64,000 nt of DNA from CAWCTD01 sp963798455 (GTDB taxonomy: Bacteria; Acidobacteriota; Terriglobia; Bryobacterales; Bryobacteraceae): NCBI GenBank assembly GCA_963798455.1, contig CAWCTD010000004.1, positions 496,001 through 560,000 on the forward strand, in the 5' to 3' direction. Of this stretch, positions 54,287 through 62,600 are shown piece after piece. The stretch's first letter is position 1, and every line of letters starts with the position of its first letter. The notes under the pieces are model-generated. The model made no database searches and had not been told where the DNA came from. It saw nothing but the letters and a program-made list of their open reading frames with translations. Both the position numbers and the translations under genes were made by a program.

Positions 54287-54316
54287 TTGATGGGCAGCGA
54301 CGCTTGGTCGTATACT
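54287..54316 (+). promoter_or_regulatory. Promoter for riboswitch I transcript
   Basis: TTGATG (54287-54292), an 18-base spacer, TATACT (54311-54316). Confidence 0.7.
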
Positions 54317-54327
54317 GAAACAGAAAG

Positions 54328-54373
54328 CGGTGGAGTCCGCTCTTTGCCGTTCTGCACGGCCAATGACTCCTAC
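54328..54373 (+). promoter_or_regulatory. Fluoride riboswitch I upstream of antiporter and crcB
   Basis: P1 is AGCG/CGCT around GTGGAGTC, P2 is GCCG/CGGC with loop TTCTGCA, then CAATGACTCCTAC. GGAGTC pairs perfectly with GACTCC. A competing hairpin uses CTCC and CAGCG (54367-54377) with CGCTG and GGAG (54382-54392). Because crcB itself lies downstream, this copy anchors the interpretation of all the others. Confidence 0.93.
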
Positions 54374-54452
54374 AGCGGTTTCGCTGCGGGAGCATGAAGC
54401 CTCATCCCTCCCCCAGCAAACCAGATCAAAGCCCAGGTAGGAGATCCTTTCG

Positions 54453-55661
54453 ATGGATCAGGTTTGGTTAGTTGCGGCTCTTTGGCTCTTGCTTGCACTC
54501 GTCGCGGTCCTCGCAGCCAATTGGCTGAGGGTTTCTACCGCGCTTTCTGAGATCGTCGTCGGCACCGTCGCCCAACTCGTCATTGGCGCGCTTGCCGGAG
54601 GCAGTGCATTGGGAGCCAAGGCGGACTGGATCACTTTCCTTGCGGGCACCGGGGCCATCGTACTCACCTTCCTGGCAGGGGCCGAACTCGATCCCGAGGT
54701 CTTCCGCGCGAAATGGAAAGAGTCATCGGCCATCGGGCTTATTGGATTCGTAGCGCCATTTTTTGGGGCTTCGCTCGTTGCCCATTATGTCCTCGGTTGG
54801 GGATGGCGTCCGTCGTGGCTGGCGGGTGTGGCGCTCTCTACAACCTCCGTGGCGGTTGTCTATGCCGTCATGCTCGAGCTCGGATTCAACCAGACGAAGT
54901 ACGGCAAAGCGATCCTCGCTGCGTGTTTCATCAACGATCTGGGCACCGTCATCGCACTGGGTCTTATCTTCTCGCCGTTCGCCATCAAGACCCTGATCTT
55001 TATAGGCGTGGGGATTGGGTCCTTCGCGGTGCTGCCCTTCGTTACCCCCTGGTTCTTCGACCGTTACGGCGGCCGCGTTTCCGAACTGGAAACGAAATAC
55101 CTGCTGTTCCTCTTGTTCGGTTTGGGCGGTCTGGCCGCGTGGTCGGGCAGTGAAGCGGTGCTGCCCGCCTATATAATCGGTATGGTGTTGGCTGGTACCG
55201 TCGGCAAAGATCACTTTCTGATTCGACGCCTGCGCACGTTGACCTTTGGTTTCCTGACGCCGTTCTACTTCATTCGCGCCGGCAGTTTCGTTTCCGTTCC
55301 CGCCCTCATCGCCGCGCCGCTGGCGTTCGTGGCACTCTTCTTCGCCAAGATGGGCTCGAAGATGCTATCCCTGTTACCCACGGTGCGGGCCTTCGGCTAC
55401 AGCGGTCATGACGGGGTTTACTACTCTCTAATGATGTCGACCGGGCTGACGTTCGGGACCATCTCGGCCCTGTTTGGGTTGAATCATGGAATTATCAGCC
55501 AAACCCAGTACTCGCACCTCGTGGCCACCGTGATTGGAAGTGCCGTGATCCCGACTGCCATTGCAAACGCCCGGTTCATGCCGCGGCATCTCCTCCCCGC
55601 GAAAGACGGGGAGCTGGGGGAATCCGTGTACGGAGAACCGGTAGGGGAACTGGACACATGA
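54453..55661 (+). CDS. Cation:proton antiporter (CPA2 family), 402 aa
   Basis: About 11-13 membrane helices with an antiporter core: LTFLAGAELDPEVF, LSTTSVAVVYAVMLELG, the AACFINDLGTVIALG Asn-Asp site, and FLTPFYFIRAGSFVS. The Asn-Asp pair suggests electrogenic exchange, as in NhaA/NapA-type proteins. It probably exports protons or Na+ to restore pH after HF entry. A broken, partly inverted copy of the same gene lies behind riboswitch B at 10.8 kb. crcB follows after 21 bases. Confidence 0.9.
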   Translation: MDQVWLVAALWLLLALVAVLAANWLRVSTALSEIVVGTVAQLVIGALAGGSALGAKADWITFLAGTGAIVLTFLAGAELDPEVFRAKWKESSAIGLIGFVAPFFGASLVAHYVLGWGWRPSWLAGVALSTTSVAVVYAVMLELGFNQTKYGKAILAACFINDLGTVIALGLIFSPFAIKTLIFIGVGIGSFAVLPFVTPWFFDRYGGRVSELETKYLLFLLFGLGGLAAWSGSEAVLPAYIIGMVLAGTVGKDHFLIRRLRTLTFGFLTPFYFIRAGSFVSVPALIAAPLAFVALFFAKMGSKMLSLLPTVRAFGYSGHDGVYYSLMMSTGLTFGTISALFGLNHGIISQTQYSHLVATVIGSAVIPTAIANARFMPRHLLPAKDGELGESVYGEPVGELDT

Positions 55662-55682
55662 AGCTAAAGGAGATTTTTCAGA

Positions 55683-56057
55683 TTGGACAGATATTTGTTT
55701 GTACTGGCGGGAGCCGGATTGGGAGGCTTGACCCGATATGCGCTTGGCACGTGGATCATGGCGCGTTCCGGAGGACGTTTTCCTCTGGGCACTTTCCTCA
55801 TCAATATCAGCGGGTCGTTCTTGATCGGCCTGTTGATGACGCTCTTGACCGAACGTTGGCAGCCGCACCCCAATTGGCGGCTGTTCCTGGTCGTGGGGGT
55901 CCTCGGTGGCTACACGACGTTTTCGAGCTTCGAGTACGAGACTCTGCAGGCGGTGCGGGATGGCGAACGCTGGATGGGTCTACTGTATGTGACGGGCAGC
56001 GTGCTGTTCGGCTATTTGGCTGTTTGGCTGGGCGTAGCCCTGACCGCCCGCCGATAA
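55683..56057 (+). CDS. crcB: Fluoride ion exporter CrcB/Fluc
   Basis: A 124-aa, four-helix fluoride channel that works as a dual-topology dimer in the inner membrane. Diagnostic residues: GAGLGGLTRYALG, GTFLINISGSFLIG (the Asn and pore-lining residues) and GVLGGYTTFSSFEYET with the Phe-box. The start codon is TTG at 55683 with AGGAG about ten bases upstream; no ATG is available before the first helix. It follows the antiporter and precedes three DUF190 domains. It is the central fluoride-resistance gene of the window. Confidence 0.95.
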   Translation: MDRYLFVLAGAGLGGLTRYALGTWIMARSGGRFPLGTFLINISGSFLIGLLMTLLTERWQPHPNWRLFLVVGVLGGYTTFSSFEYETLQAVRDGERWMGLLYVTGSVLFGYLAVWLGVALTARR

Positions 56058-56073
56058 TGAACATGGAGGCGCA

Positions 56074-56808
56074 ATGCTGACCAAAGGTGCCGCAAAGAAA
56101 GTCACCATATTCATCAACGAAGATACCCAGCACCACATGACGGCGCTGCACAACTCGATCATGACGTTCCTGATGCACAAGGGAGTGTGCGGCGCTACGG
56201 CGACCCGGGCCTACTCTGGTTTTGGTTCGCACCAGATGTTGCACACGCCGAAGATCGAAATCTTGGCGCAACACCTGCCGATCCGGATTGAGTTCGTGGA
56301 GACGCCTGAGAAGGTCGACGAGGTTCTGCCGACGTTGTATGAGATGGTCACCGACGGACTGATCGAGGTTCAGGACACCACCGTCGTCAAGTTTGCCAGG
56401 AAGTCCCCCAAGCCGGAGCCGAAGCTGCCGCATGAGGGGAAAAGGGGGCGCGCAACGCTGCTGCGGGTTTTCATGGGGGAGGACGACAAGTGGCACGGCG
56501 AGCCGCTCTACGATGCGATTGTGAAGGAGCTACGAATGATGGACATCGCCGGCGCCACCGTCTATCGCGGCATCCTGGGCTACGGCGCCAAGGGTCACGA
56601 GCACAGGAAAAGCGTCTTTCACCCCATGCGAGACCTCCCGATCATGATCTCCGTGATCGACGGTCCCGAGAAGATCACCGCTGCGGCGGAGGCCCTTGAG
56701 GCGATGCTGGAAGAAGGCTTGATTGTTACTTCCGATGTAGACATGGTGAGGCTGGTCCGCAGCCACGCCGTGACGGAGGCGCCCGATGCTCGAAGCACGT
56801 CCCGCTAG
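56074..56808 (+). CDS. Tandem DUF190 protein (PII-like), 244 aa
   Basis: Two DUF190 domains. The first (about 5-108) has VTIFINEDTQHH and GATATRAYSGFGSH; the second (about 126-232) has LLRVFMGEDDKWHGEPLYDAIV and GATVYRGILGYGAKG. DUF190 proteins fold like PII signal proteins and commonly sit next to crcB. They may sense nucleotides or bind the channel. It follows crcB by 16 bases and overlaps the next gene by 23. Confidence 0.88.
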   Translation: MLTKGAAKKVTIFINEDTQHHMTALHNSIMTFLMHKGVCGATATRAYSGFGSHQMLHTPKIEILAQHLPIRIEFVETPEKVDEVLPTLYEMVTDGLIEVQDTTVVKFARKSPKPEPKLPHEGKRGRATLLRVFMGEDDKWHGEPLYDAIVKELRMMDIAGATVYRGILGYGAKGHEHRKSVFHPMRDLPIMISVIDGPEKITAAAEALEAMLEEGLIVTSDVDMVRLVRSHAVTEAPDARSTSR

Positions 56809-57154
56809 GCTCCTGCGAATTCACATCTCGGAATCCGACCACTACCAGGGCAAGCCTCTGTATGAGGCGATCGTGAACAAGTGCCGGGAGATGAAGATCG
56901 CCGGCGCCACCGTGTTTCGCGGTCTCGAAGGCTACGGCGGAACCGCCGAGATCCACAGGGCTCATGTGGTTCGCCACGATCAGCCCATTCTCATTTCGAT
57001 CGTCGACACGCCCGACAACCTTACACGCCTTGTTCCGGTGGTCGAAGAGATGATGGACACCGGTCTTATGGCCGTGTCCGAGGTCAAGATAGTCCGCGTG
57101 CAGAAGAGGGCGCCGACGCAAGATGGGAAAGTTGAAGGAGTGGCGGGTAGTTGA
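56786..57154 (+). CDS. DUF190 protein, single domain, 122 aa
   Basis: One DUF190 domain with LLRIHISESDHYQGKPLYEAIV, GATVFRGLEGYGGTAEIH and ILISIVDTPDNL. It resembles the second domain of the preceding protein more than the first. It overlaps that gene by 23 bases. With the tandem protein it makes three PII-like domains in total, perhaps for a hetero-trimeric assembly. Confidence 0.87.
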   Translation: MLEARPARLLRIHISESDHYQGKPLYEAIVNKCREMKIAGATVFRGLEGYGGTAEIHRAHVVRHDQPILISIVDTPDNLTRLVPVVEEMMDTGLMAVSEVKIVRVQKRAPTQDGKVEGVAGS

Positions 57155-57167
57155 GGGGAGAGATCCA

Positions 57168-58832
57168 ATGACACCTTCTCTGACGCAAGACTGCCTGGAA
57201 AGAGCGCTGGATAGGGTTGGTGAGATTTGCGGCCGGTATCAGATCGCAGCCCTGGAGGATTTCCTGGAGAGTTGCCGGCTGTTCGCTGAGGAGGAGACGC
57301 TCAATATCGCGATCTTCGGGCGATTCAAGGCGGGCAAGAGCAGTTTCCTCAACCACTTGTTCGCAAGCCAACTACTCCCCGTGGGGGTCATCCCGGTTAC
57401 GTCGGTGGTGACGGAGATCCAGTACGGGCCACGGGAAAGGGCCGAAGTCCGTTTCCTGGATGGCCGCACCGAAGCCATTCCTCTCGACCGCATCGGCGAG
57501 TTCATCTCCGAGGACCAGAACCCGGAGAATTCCAAACAGGCCGCCTTGGTGCGCGTGGAACTTCCTTCGATGGAGCACTATCGAGGGATTCGATTCGTCG
57601 ATACTCCGGGTCTTGAGAGCGTCCTCGAACACAACACGGACGCTTCCCTGGAGTGGCTGCCAAACGTGGGTTTGGCTCTGGTCGCAGTAGGCGTGGACCC
57701 GCCCCTGTCTCAGCACGACATCGAACTCATTCGGAACCTAAGCCGCTATACCCCGAACATCTCGTTGTTGCTCACCAAGGTCGACGTCCTGGATGAGAGC
57801 GAACAGATCCAGGTCAAGGACTTCGTCCAGAAGCAACTCGCGCGGTATTGGAGCGGCTCCGTGCGAGTCTTTCCGTACTCGGTCCGGCCCGGGTACGAGC
57901 ACCTTCGAGAGCAGCTCGACAAGAGCCTGCTTTCACAAGTCAACGCCAAGGCTGACGAGCAACGAGCCGCTATCTTGCGTCACAAGGTCGTCTCTCTGGT
58001 GGGGGAATGCGCCGACTATCTCAATGTCGCGCTGAAAGCCGCGGAGACTGCCGACTCTGAACGCGAACAGCTTCGCCAGAGGATCCTCGGCCAGCAGGCG
58101 TCTCTGGACGATACCCGGCTGGCCTTGCGGCTGATCGTGCGGCATGCCGCTGGCACGGCCCGTTCTACGTTTGAGGAGATCCTTCGGAAGGACGAACAGC
58201 CGTTGCGGGAGCGGACACTCGCGGGATTCGCGAGCGAGTTCCCGGCGTGGACGCGAAGCCTCAGCGTAGTCACCGAGAGATTCGACAACTGGCTGAGCGA
58301 CGCCATGACCCGGGAGATGGCGGAGCTCTCGAAGAGGCATCGCAGTGATTTCGTCGAGCCGGTCCACCGGGTGAGCCGCCAGCTTTCTCAGTCGCTCCAG
58401 GACTTCCGCAACAGGCTCTCGGAACGAACCCTGGAGGCTCTCGGCGTGCCGCTGCGGACCACGCAGATAGATCTTCGTACCGAGGACCCGCGCTCCCCCG
58501 ACGTGCGCGTCGGCAAGATCTTTGACCGCAATTGGGAGCTGCTTTCGTTCCTCGTACCGATAGCGCTGGTACAAGGCTTGGTGAAGAGACACTTTGAGCG
58601 GAAGGTGGCCGATGTAGTCTTCATGAACCTCTCCCGCCTGGCCTCGCAGTGGGAGGGGATCGTTACGGGGACGCTGTCCGCCCTGGAGAAGGAATCGATG
58701 CGGCGGCTCGACGGTCTGGTCGCCACCATCGAGAGGTTGATCGCCTCCGCCGGACAGGAAGCGCCCCGTATCCGCGAGGACCTAGACAGTCTTGAATCCC
58801 TCCGGACCCAGGTACTCAGCAGCGAGGGGTGA
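57168..58832 (+). CDS. Dynamin-like GTPase 5, 554 aa
   Basis: P-loop GRFKAGKSS at 51-59, IPVTSVVTE switch, DTPGLES at 145-151, TKVD at 203-206. A helical stalk follows, with an IPIALVQGLV-like hydrophobic segment (about 462-480) that could touch membrane. The shortest of the five and lacking long N- or C-terminal extensions. The ATG at 57168 is chosen for its GGGGAGAG Shine-Dalgarno; the frame opens at 57123. It is the last gene of the riboswitch I operon behind crcB and the DUF190 genes. Confidence 0.84.
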   Translation: MTPSLTQDCLERALDRVGEICGRYQIAALEDFLESCRLFAEEETLNIAIFGRFKAGKSSFLNHLFASQLLPVGVIPVTSVVTEIQYGPRERAEVRFLDGRTEAIPLDRIGEFISEDQNPENSKQAALVRVELPSMEHYRGIRFVDTPGLESVLEHNTDASLEWLPNVGLALVAVGVDPPLSQHDIELIRNLSRYTPNISLLLTKVDVLDESEQIQVKDFVQKQLARYWSGSVRVFPYSVRPGYEHLREQLDKSLLSQVNAKADEQRAAILRHKVVSLVGECADYLNVALKAAETADSEREQLRQRILGQQASLDDTRLALRLIVRHAAGTARSTFEEILRKDEQPLRERTLAGFASEFPAWTRSLSVVTERFDNWLSDAMTREMAELSKRHRSDFVEPVHRVSRQLSQSLQDFRNRLSERTLEALGVPLRTTQIDLRTEDPRSPDVRVGKIFDRNWELLSFLVPIALVQGLVKRHFERKVADVVFMNLSRLASQWEGIVTGTLSALEKESMRRLDGLVATIERLIASAGQEAPRIREDLDSLESLRTQVLSSEG

Positions 58833-59090
58833 AGCCACCCCCCTCCGCGGTCGGCAGGGTCAAGTCCGGCCATATTGGAACCTTGCCTGGGTCGCACCCG
58901 GGAGTCGACTTCTCCCCAAGGGCCGATCCGGTTCTGTGGCGACAAGTGACCGTTTATGCTGGTTCGCCCGTTACCTCGTTTACCTTGTTAGGTAGGCTGC
59001 CGGAAGCTGCCGCTTGAAAACAAAAGACTTTGTTGACCAGAAAACATCGCCTTTGACGCCTAAGTCGTTTATTTACAATCGAAGTCCATT
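58833..59090. other. Intergenic stretch at the island edge
   Basis: I see no gene or riboswitch here. A minus frame reading ETGLEPATSSLGKW is the familiar false ORF that arises opposite tRNA sequence. Confidence 0.5.
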
Positions 59091-59135
<45 letters not shown>

Positions 59136-59377
59136 TGTTTTCAATCACATAGCAGCTTTCTGCCAATTGGCGTTCCGCTTCTTAATGGAGACACGCCAAA
59201 AAGGCTTTGCTGCCAAACCCTTGATCTCGAAGAGGTTGCGCCCAGTGAATGCCAGCTGGCCACGCTGGCATTCCACGGAAACGAAGGTCACCTCGTTGAT
59301 GAACGCGGCTTTCTGGAGCGGACCAAGGCTGCGATTTCCCGGGTCTTGGCCCGCACTCTTTCCGCCGCGCCAATATC

Positions 59378-59539
59378 ACCTGGCGTCAAGAGGTGGGTGG
59401 CAGCGTGATCGAGGCATCGAAGATCGCCGGCCACAGCGACCTTGAAATGACCAGCGAATACACCTTCGTGGCGCCGGAGCGGCAGAACGAGCAGGCCACA
59501 GGGTCGCATAGAGCAAATCCCACGCTGGAGCCCTCTTGA
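59378..59539 (+). pseudogene. Tyrosine integrase C-terminal remnant
   Basis: A frame reads VIEASKIAGHSDLEMTSEYT followed by FVAPERQNEQ, the conserved end of tyrosine recombinases (GHSDLxMTxxY, with His and the Tyr nucleophile). The rest of the gene is absent. In the preceding 150 bases an open frame (GNEGHLVDERGFLERTKAAI, about 59280-59340) may be another fragment, not identified. It supports the site as an integration hot spot. Confidence 0.65.
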
Positions 59540-59756
59540 CAGGGGGGGACAGGAGCAATACTCTGGGAATCGCCTCGTGAACGGCACCAGAACTACATAA
59601 CTCACCGCACACGTTCACACGGAGCGGACCATCTCCCTCCGGCCTTAGGCCGGCCTTTTCAGGAGCTTCTCCCAAAATCTCCGACAATCTGCCTGAAAGG
59701 CGGCCGGGAAGATAGAAGGGAAATCCTGGCTGAAGCGAACGTAGGAGGACCCGCAC

Positions 59757-62471
59757 ATGAGACTACGCCGGCGGTTCTGTCTTGGAGCGGTACTGATCTC
59801 GCTTCCCCTATTCGCACAAACCAAATTCGAATTATGGCCCGGAACAAGTTACGACCCTGCCATCCCGACGTACGCCAAGGTATTCGGCCACGAGCCGGGC
59901 GAGCGCATCCTTAGCCCCGCCGATCTTCTCAAGTACCTGGAGGCGCTGGCCGCCGCCTCGCCGCGCATCCGGGTCTTCGACTATGCCAGAAGCTGGGAGG
60001 GGAGACGGCTGGTCTACGCCGTCGTGGCGAGCGAGGCCAACATCAAGCGCCTGGATGATATTCGAGCGAACATGCAGCGGCTGGCCGACCCTCGCCGCAC
60101 GCCGGAGCCCGAGGCACGCCAGCGGATGGCTTCCTTGCCGGCCGTGATCTGGCTAGGGTATGGAGTGCACGGCAACGAAATATCGTCACCGGAAGCGGGC
60201 CTGCTCACGGCGTACCATCTGCTGGCCGCCCGCAAGGACAAGTTGGTGGAGCAGATCCTCTCCGACGTGGTGGTCTTGATTGACCCGCTCCAGAATCCCG
60301 ACGGCCGCGAGCGGTTCGTACACAATTTCGAGCAGGCTAAGGGACCGGACCCCGACGCCAGTCCCGCCGCCGCGGAGCACAACGAGCCCTGGCTCGGGGG
60401 CCGCGGCAATCATTACAATTTCGATCTCAATCGTGACTGGTTCGCGCTGACGCAGCCCGAGACGCGAGGACGCATCAAGATGATGCTGGAATGGTTCCCG
60501 CTGGTTGCCACGGACCTACACGAGATGGGATCGGATGCCACCTACTACTTCGCCCCGGAGGCGGTCCCTTACAACCCGCATCTCACCAAGCAGCAGCGGG
60601 AGAGCCTCGACTGGTTCGGCAAGAACAACGCGCGCTGGTTCGACGAGTTCGGCTTCAATTACTTCACCCGCGAACTGTACGACGCCTTCTATCCGGGCTA
60701 CGGAGCGAGCTGGCCGGCCTACCAAGGCGCGGTCGCCATGACCTACGAATGCGCGTCCACGCGCGGGCTGGTAGTGAGACGAAGCGACGAGTCTCTCCTG
60801 CAGTACCGGGACACCATCCGGCGGCACTTCGTGGCCTCCATCTCCACGGCGGAGACCGCCGCCCGGAACCGCGCGCGCTTGCTCGAAGAGTTTTACCGCT
60901 ACCGTCAGTCCGCCATCGAGGAGGGACAGAAGGAACAGGTCCGGGAGTACATCCTGCCGCGTCGCGGTGACACCTCGGCCGTGGACAAGCTGGCGTATCT
61001 CCTGGTGGAACAGGGCGCGGAAGTGAAACGCGCCACCGCCGCGTTCAAGTCCGGAGGCCAGGAGTATCCCGCCGGAAGCTATGTGGTGCCTCTGGCTCAA
61101 CCGGCGAAGCGCCTGCTCAGGACCCTGCTCGATCCGCAGGTCCCCATGGAGGAGTCCTTCGTGAAGGAGCAGGAGCGGCGTCGGACGAAGAAACTGCCCG
61201 ACGAGATCTACGATGTGACGGCCTGGTCGATGCCGCTGCTCTACAACGTGGAAGCTCTGGCTTCCCAGGAATCCTCCTCGGGTAGCTTCGAGCCGGTGAA
61301 ATCCGGGCCGCTGCCGCCTGGCGTGGTTGTGGGAGACAAAGCCACTGTCGCGTACCTGGCGCCCTGGGGCACGGTTGCCACCGGCAGGCTGCTCGCGGCG
61401 GCTCTGCGCGACGGTCTGCACGTGCTCAGCGCGGACAAGCCTTTCACGCACAGCGGCCGGAAGTATCCCTCGGGGACACTGATCATCCGGGTGAAGGACA
61501 ACCCGGCGGACCTGGACGCCCGCGTCCGGAAACTCGCTGCGGCCTCGGGCGCTGAAGTTGTAGCCGCCGGCTCAGGCTGGGTGGATGAAGGGATCAGCTT
61601 TGGCAGCAGCGACGTGGTGACAGTGCGTCCGCCGGCGATCGCGCTGGCCTGGGACCGACCGGCCTCATTCTTCTCGGCCGGATGGACGCGGTTCGTCCTT
61701 GAGCGCCAGTTTGGCTACCCGGTCACCGTGATACGCACGCAGCAGCTTCTCTCGACCGACTTGAGCCGCTTCAACGTGATCATTCTGCCGGATCAGGTCG
61801 GCAGTTATGCTTCCGTGCTGGGGGCCGATGCTCCTCGCGGGCTGCGGGAGTGGGTGGCGCGTGGAGGTACGCTCGTTGCGACCGGCGGGGCGGTCTCCTA
61901 CTTGGCGGATGCCCGGGTCGGGTTGCTGACGATTTCTCAGGAGAACCTGGCCCGCACTCCGGAACCCGCGAAGCCCGCCGATGCGGCTAAGCCCGTGGCC
62001 ACAGGCGCCGAGGGACGCACGCCCGGCAAGCTTCTCGCCACCGAAGAGGACTTTCGAAAAGCCATCCAGGCCGAGACTCAATTGCCCGACCCGGCGCCAG
62101 GAGCCATCGTTCGCGCTCGGACGGATTCCGATCACTGGCTGGGTGCCGGGCTAGCCCCCACCGTGACTGCCGTCGTCCAGGGCCCCGCCATCTTCACGCC
62201 CATCAAGCTGGACAAGGGTGTAAACGTGGCGGTCTTCCTCGGCCCCGACCAGTTGTTCTCAAGCGGGCACCTATGGGAGGAAACCCGCAAGCAGCTTGCC
62301 TACAAGCCGCTGGTCGTTTTTCAGAGGGAAGGCCGCGGCTCCGTGATCGGGTTCACCGTGGACCCGAATTTCCGGGGCTATATGGAAGGGTTGAACGTGC
62401 TGTTTCTCAACGCCGTGTTCCGCGGCCCAGCTCATGCGAGAATCGGTGGTTCGGCGACCACCCCTCCCTAA
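59757..62471 (+). CDS. Secreted M14-family zinc carboxypeptidase-like protein, 904 aa
   Basis: The signal peptide (GAVLISLPLFAQ) is followed by a peptidase M14 domain: WEGRRLVYAVV, the zinc-ligand HxxE-type motif GYGVHGNEISSPEAG, DPLQNPDGRERFV, NFDLNRDWFAL and ATDLHEMGSDATYYF with the third ligand. A long C-terminal part of about 500 residues has no recognised catalytic motif. AGGAGG precedes the ATG. It probably degrades peptides in the periplasm or outside. It lies beyond the tRNA fragment, so probably in the core chromosome. Confidence 0.88.
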   Translation: MRLRRRFCLGAVLISLPLFAQTKFELWPGTSYDPAIPTYAKVFGHEPGERILSPADLLKYLEALAAASPRIRVFDYARSWEGRRLVYAVVASEANIKRLDDIRANMQRLADPRRTPEPEARQRMASLPAVIWLGYGVHGNEISSPEAGLLTAYHLLAARKDKLVEQILSDVVVLIDPLQNPDGRERFVHNFEQAKGPDPDASPAAAEHNEPWLGGRGNHYNFDLNRDWFALTQPETRGRIKMMLEWFPLVATDLHEMGSDATYYFAPEAVPYNPHLTKQQRESLDWFGKNNARWFDEFGFNYFTRELYDAFYPGYGASWPAYQGAVAMTYECASTRGLVVRRSDESLLQYRDTIRRHFVASISTAETAARNRARLLEEFYRYRQSAIEEGQKEQVREYILPRRGDTSAVDKLAYLLVEQGAEVKRATAAFKSGGQEYPAGSYVVPLAQPAKRLLRTLLDPQVPMEESFVKEQERRRTKKLPDEIYDVTAWSMPLLYNVEALASQESSSGSFEPVKSGPLPPGVVVGDKATVAYLAPWGTVATGRLLAAALRDGLHVLSADKPFTHSGRKYPSGTLIIRVKDNPADLDARVRKLAAASGAEVVAAGSGWVDEGISFGSSDVVTVRPPAIALAWDRPASFFSAGWTRFVLERQFGYPVTVIRTQQLLSTDLSRFNVIILPDQVGSYASVLGADAPRGLREWVARGGTLVATGGAVSYLADARVGLLTISQENLARTPEPAKPADAAKPVATGAEGRTPGKLLATEEDFRKAIQAETQLPDPAPGAIVRARTDSDHWLGAGLAPTVTAVVQGPAIFTPIKLDKGVNVAVFLGPDQLFSSGHLWEETRKQLAYKPLVVFQREGRGSVIGFTVDPNFRGYMEGLNVLFLNAVFRGPAHARIGGSATTPP

Positions 62472-62600
62472 CGGTCGCGGCTCGATGCCGGCACAAGCGG
62501 AGATTCTAACTCAATTGCGCTCGGAGGTCAGCAAGCCATGGTCACAGACGCCGTGAGCCTGTATTCGCAGTGCCTACACGCCCGCAGTAGGCTGAGGTGC

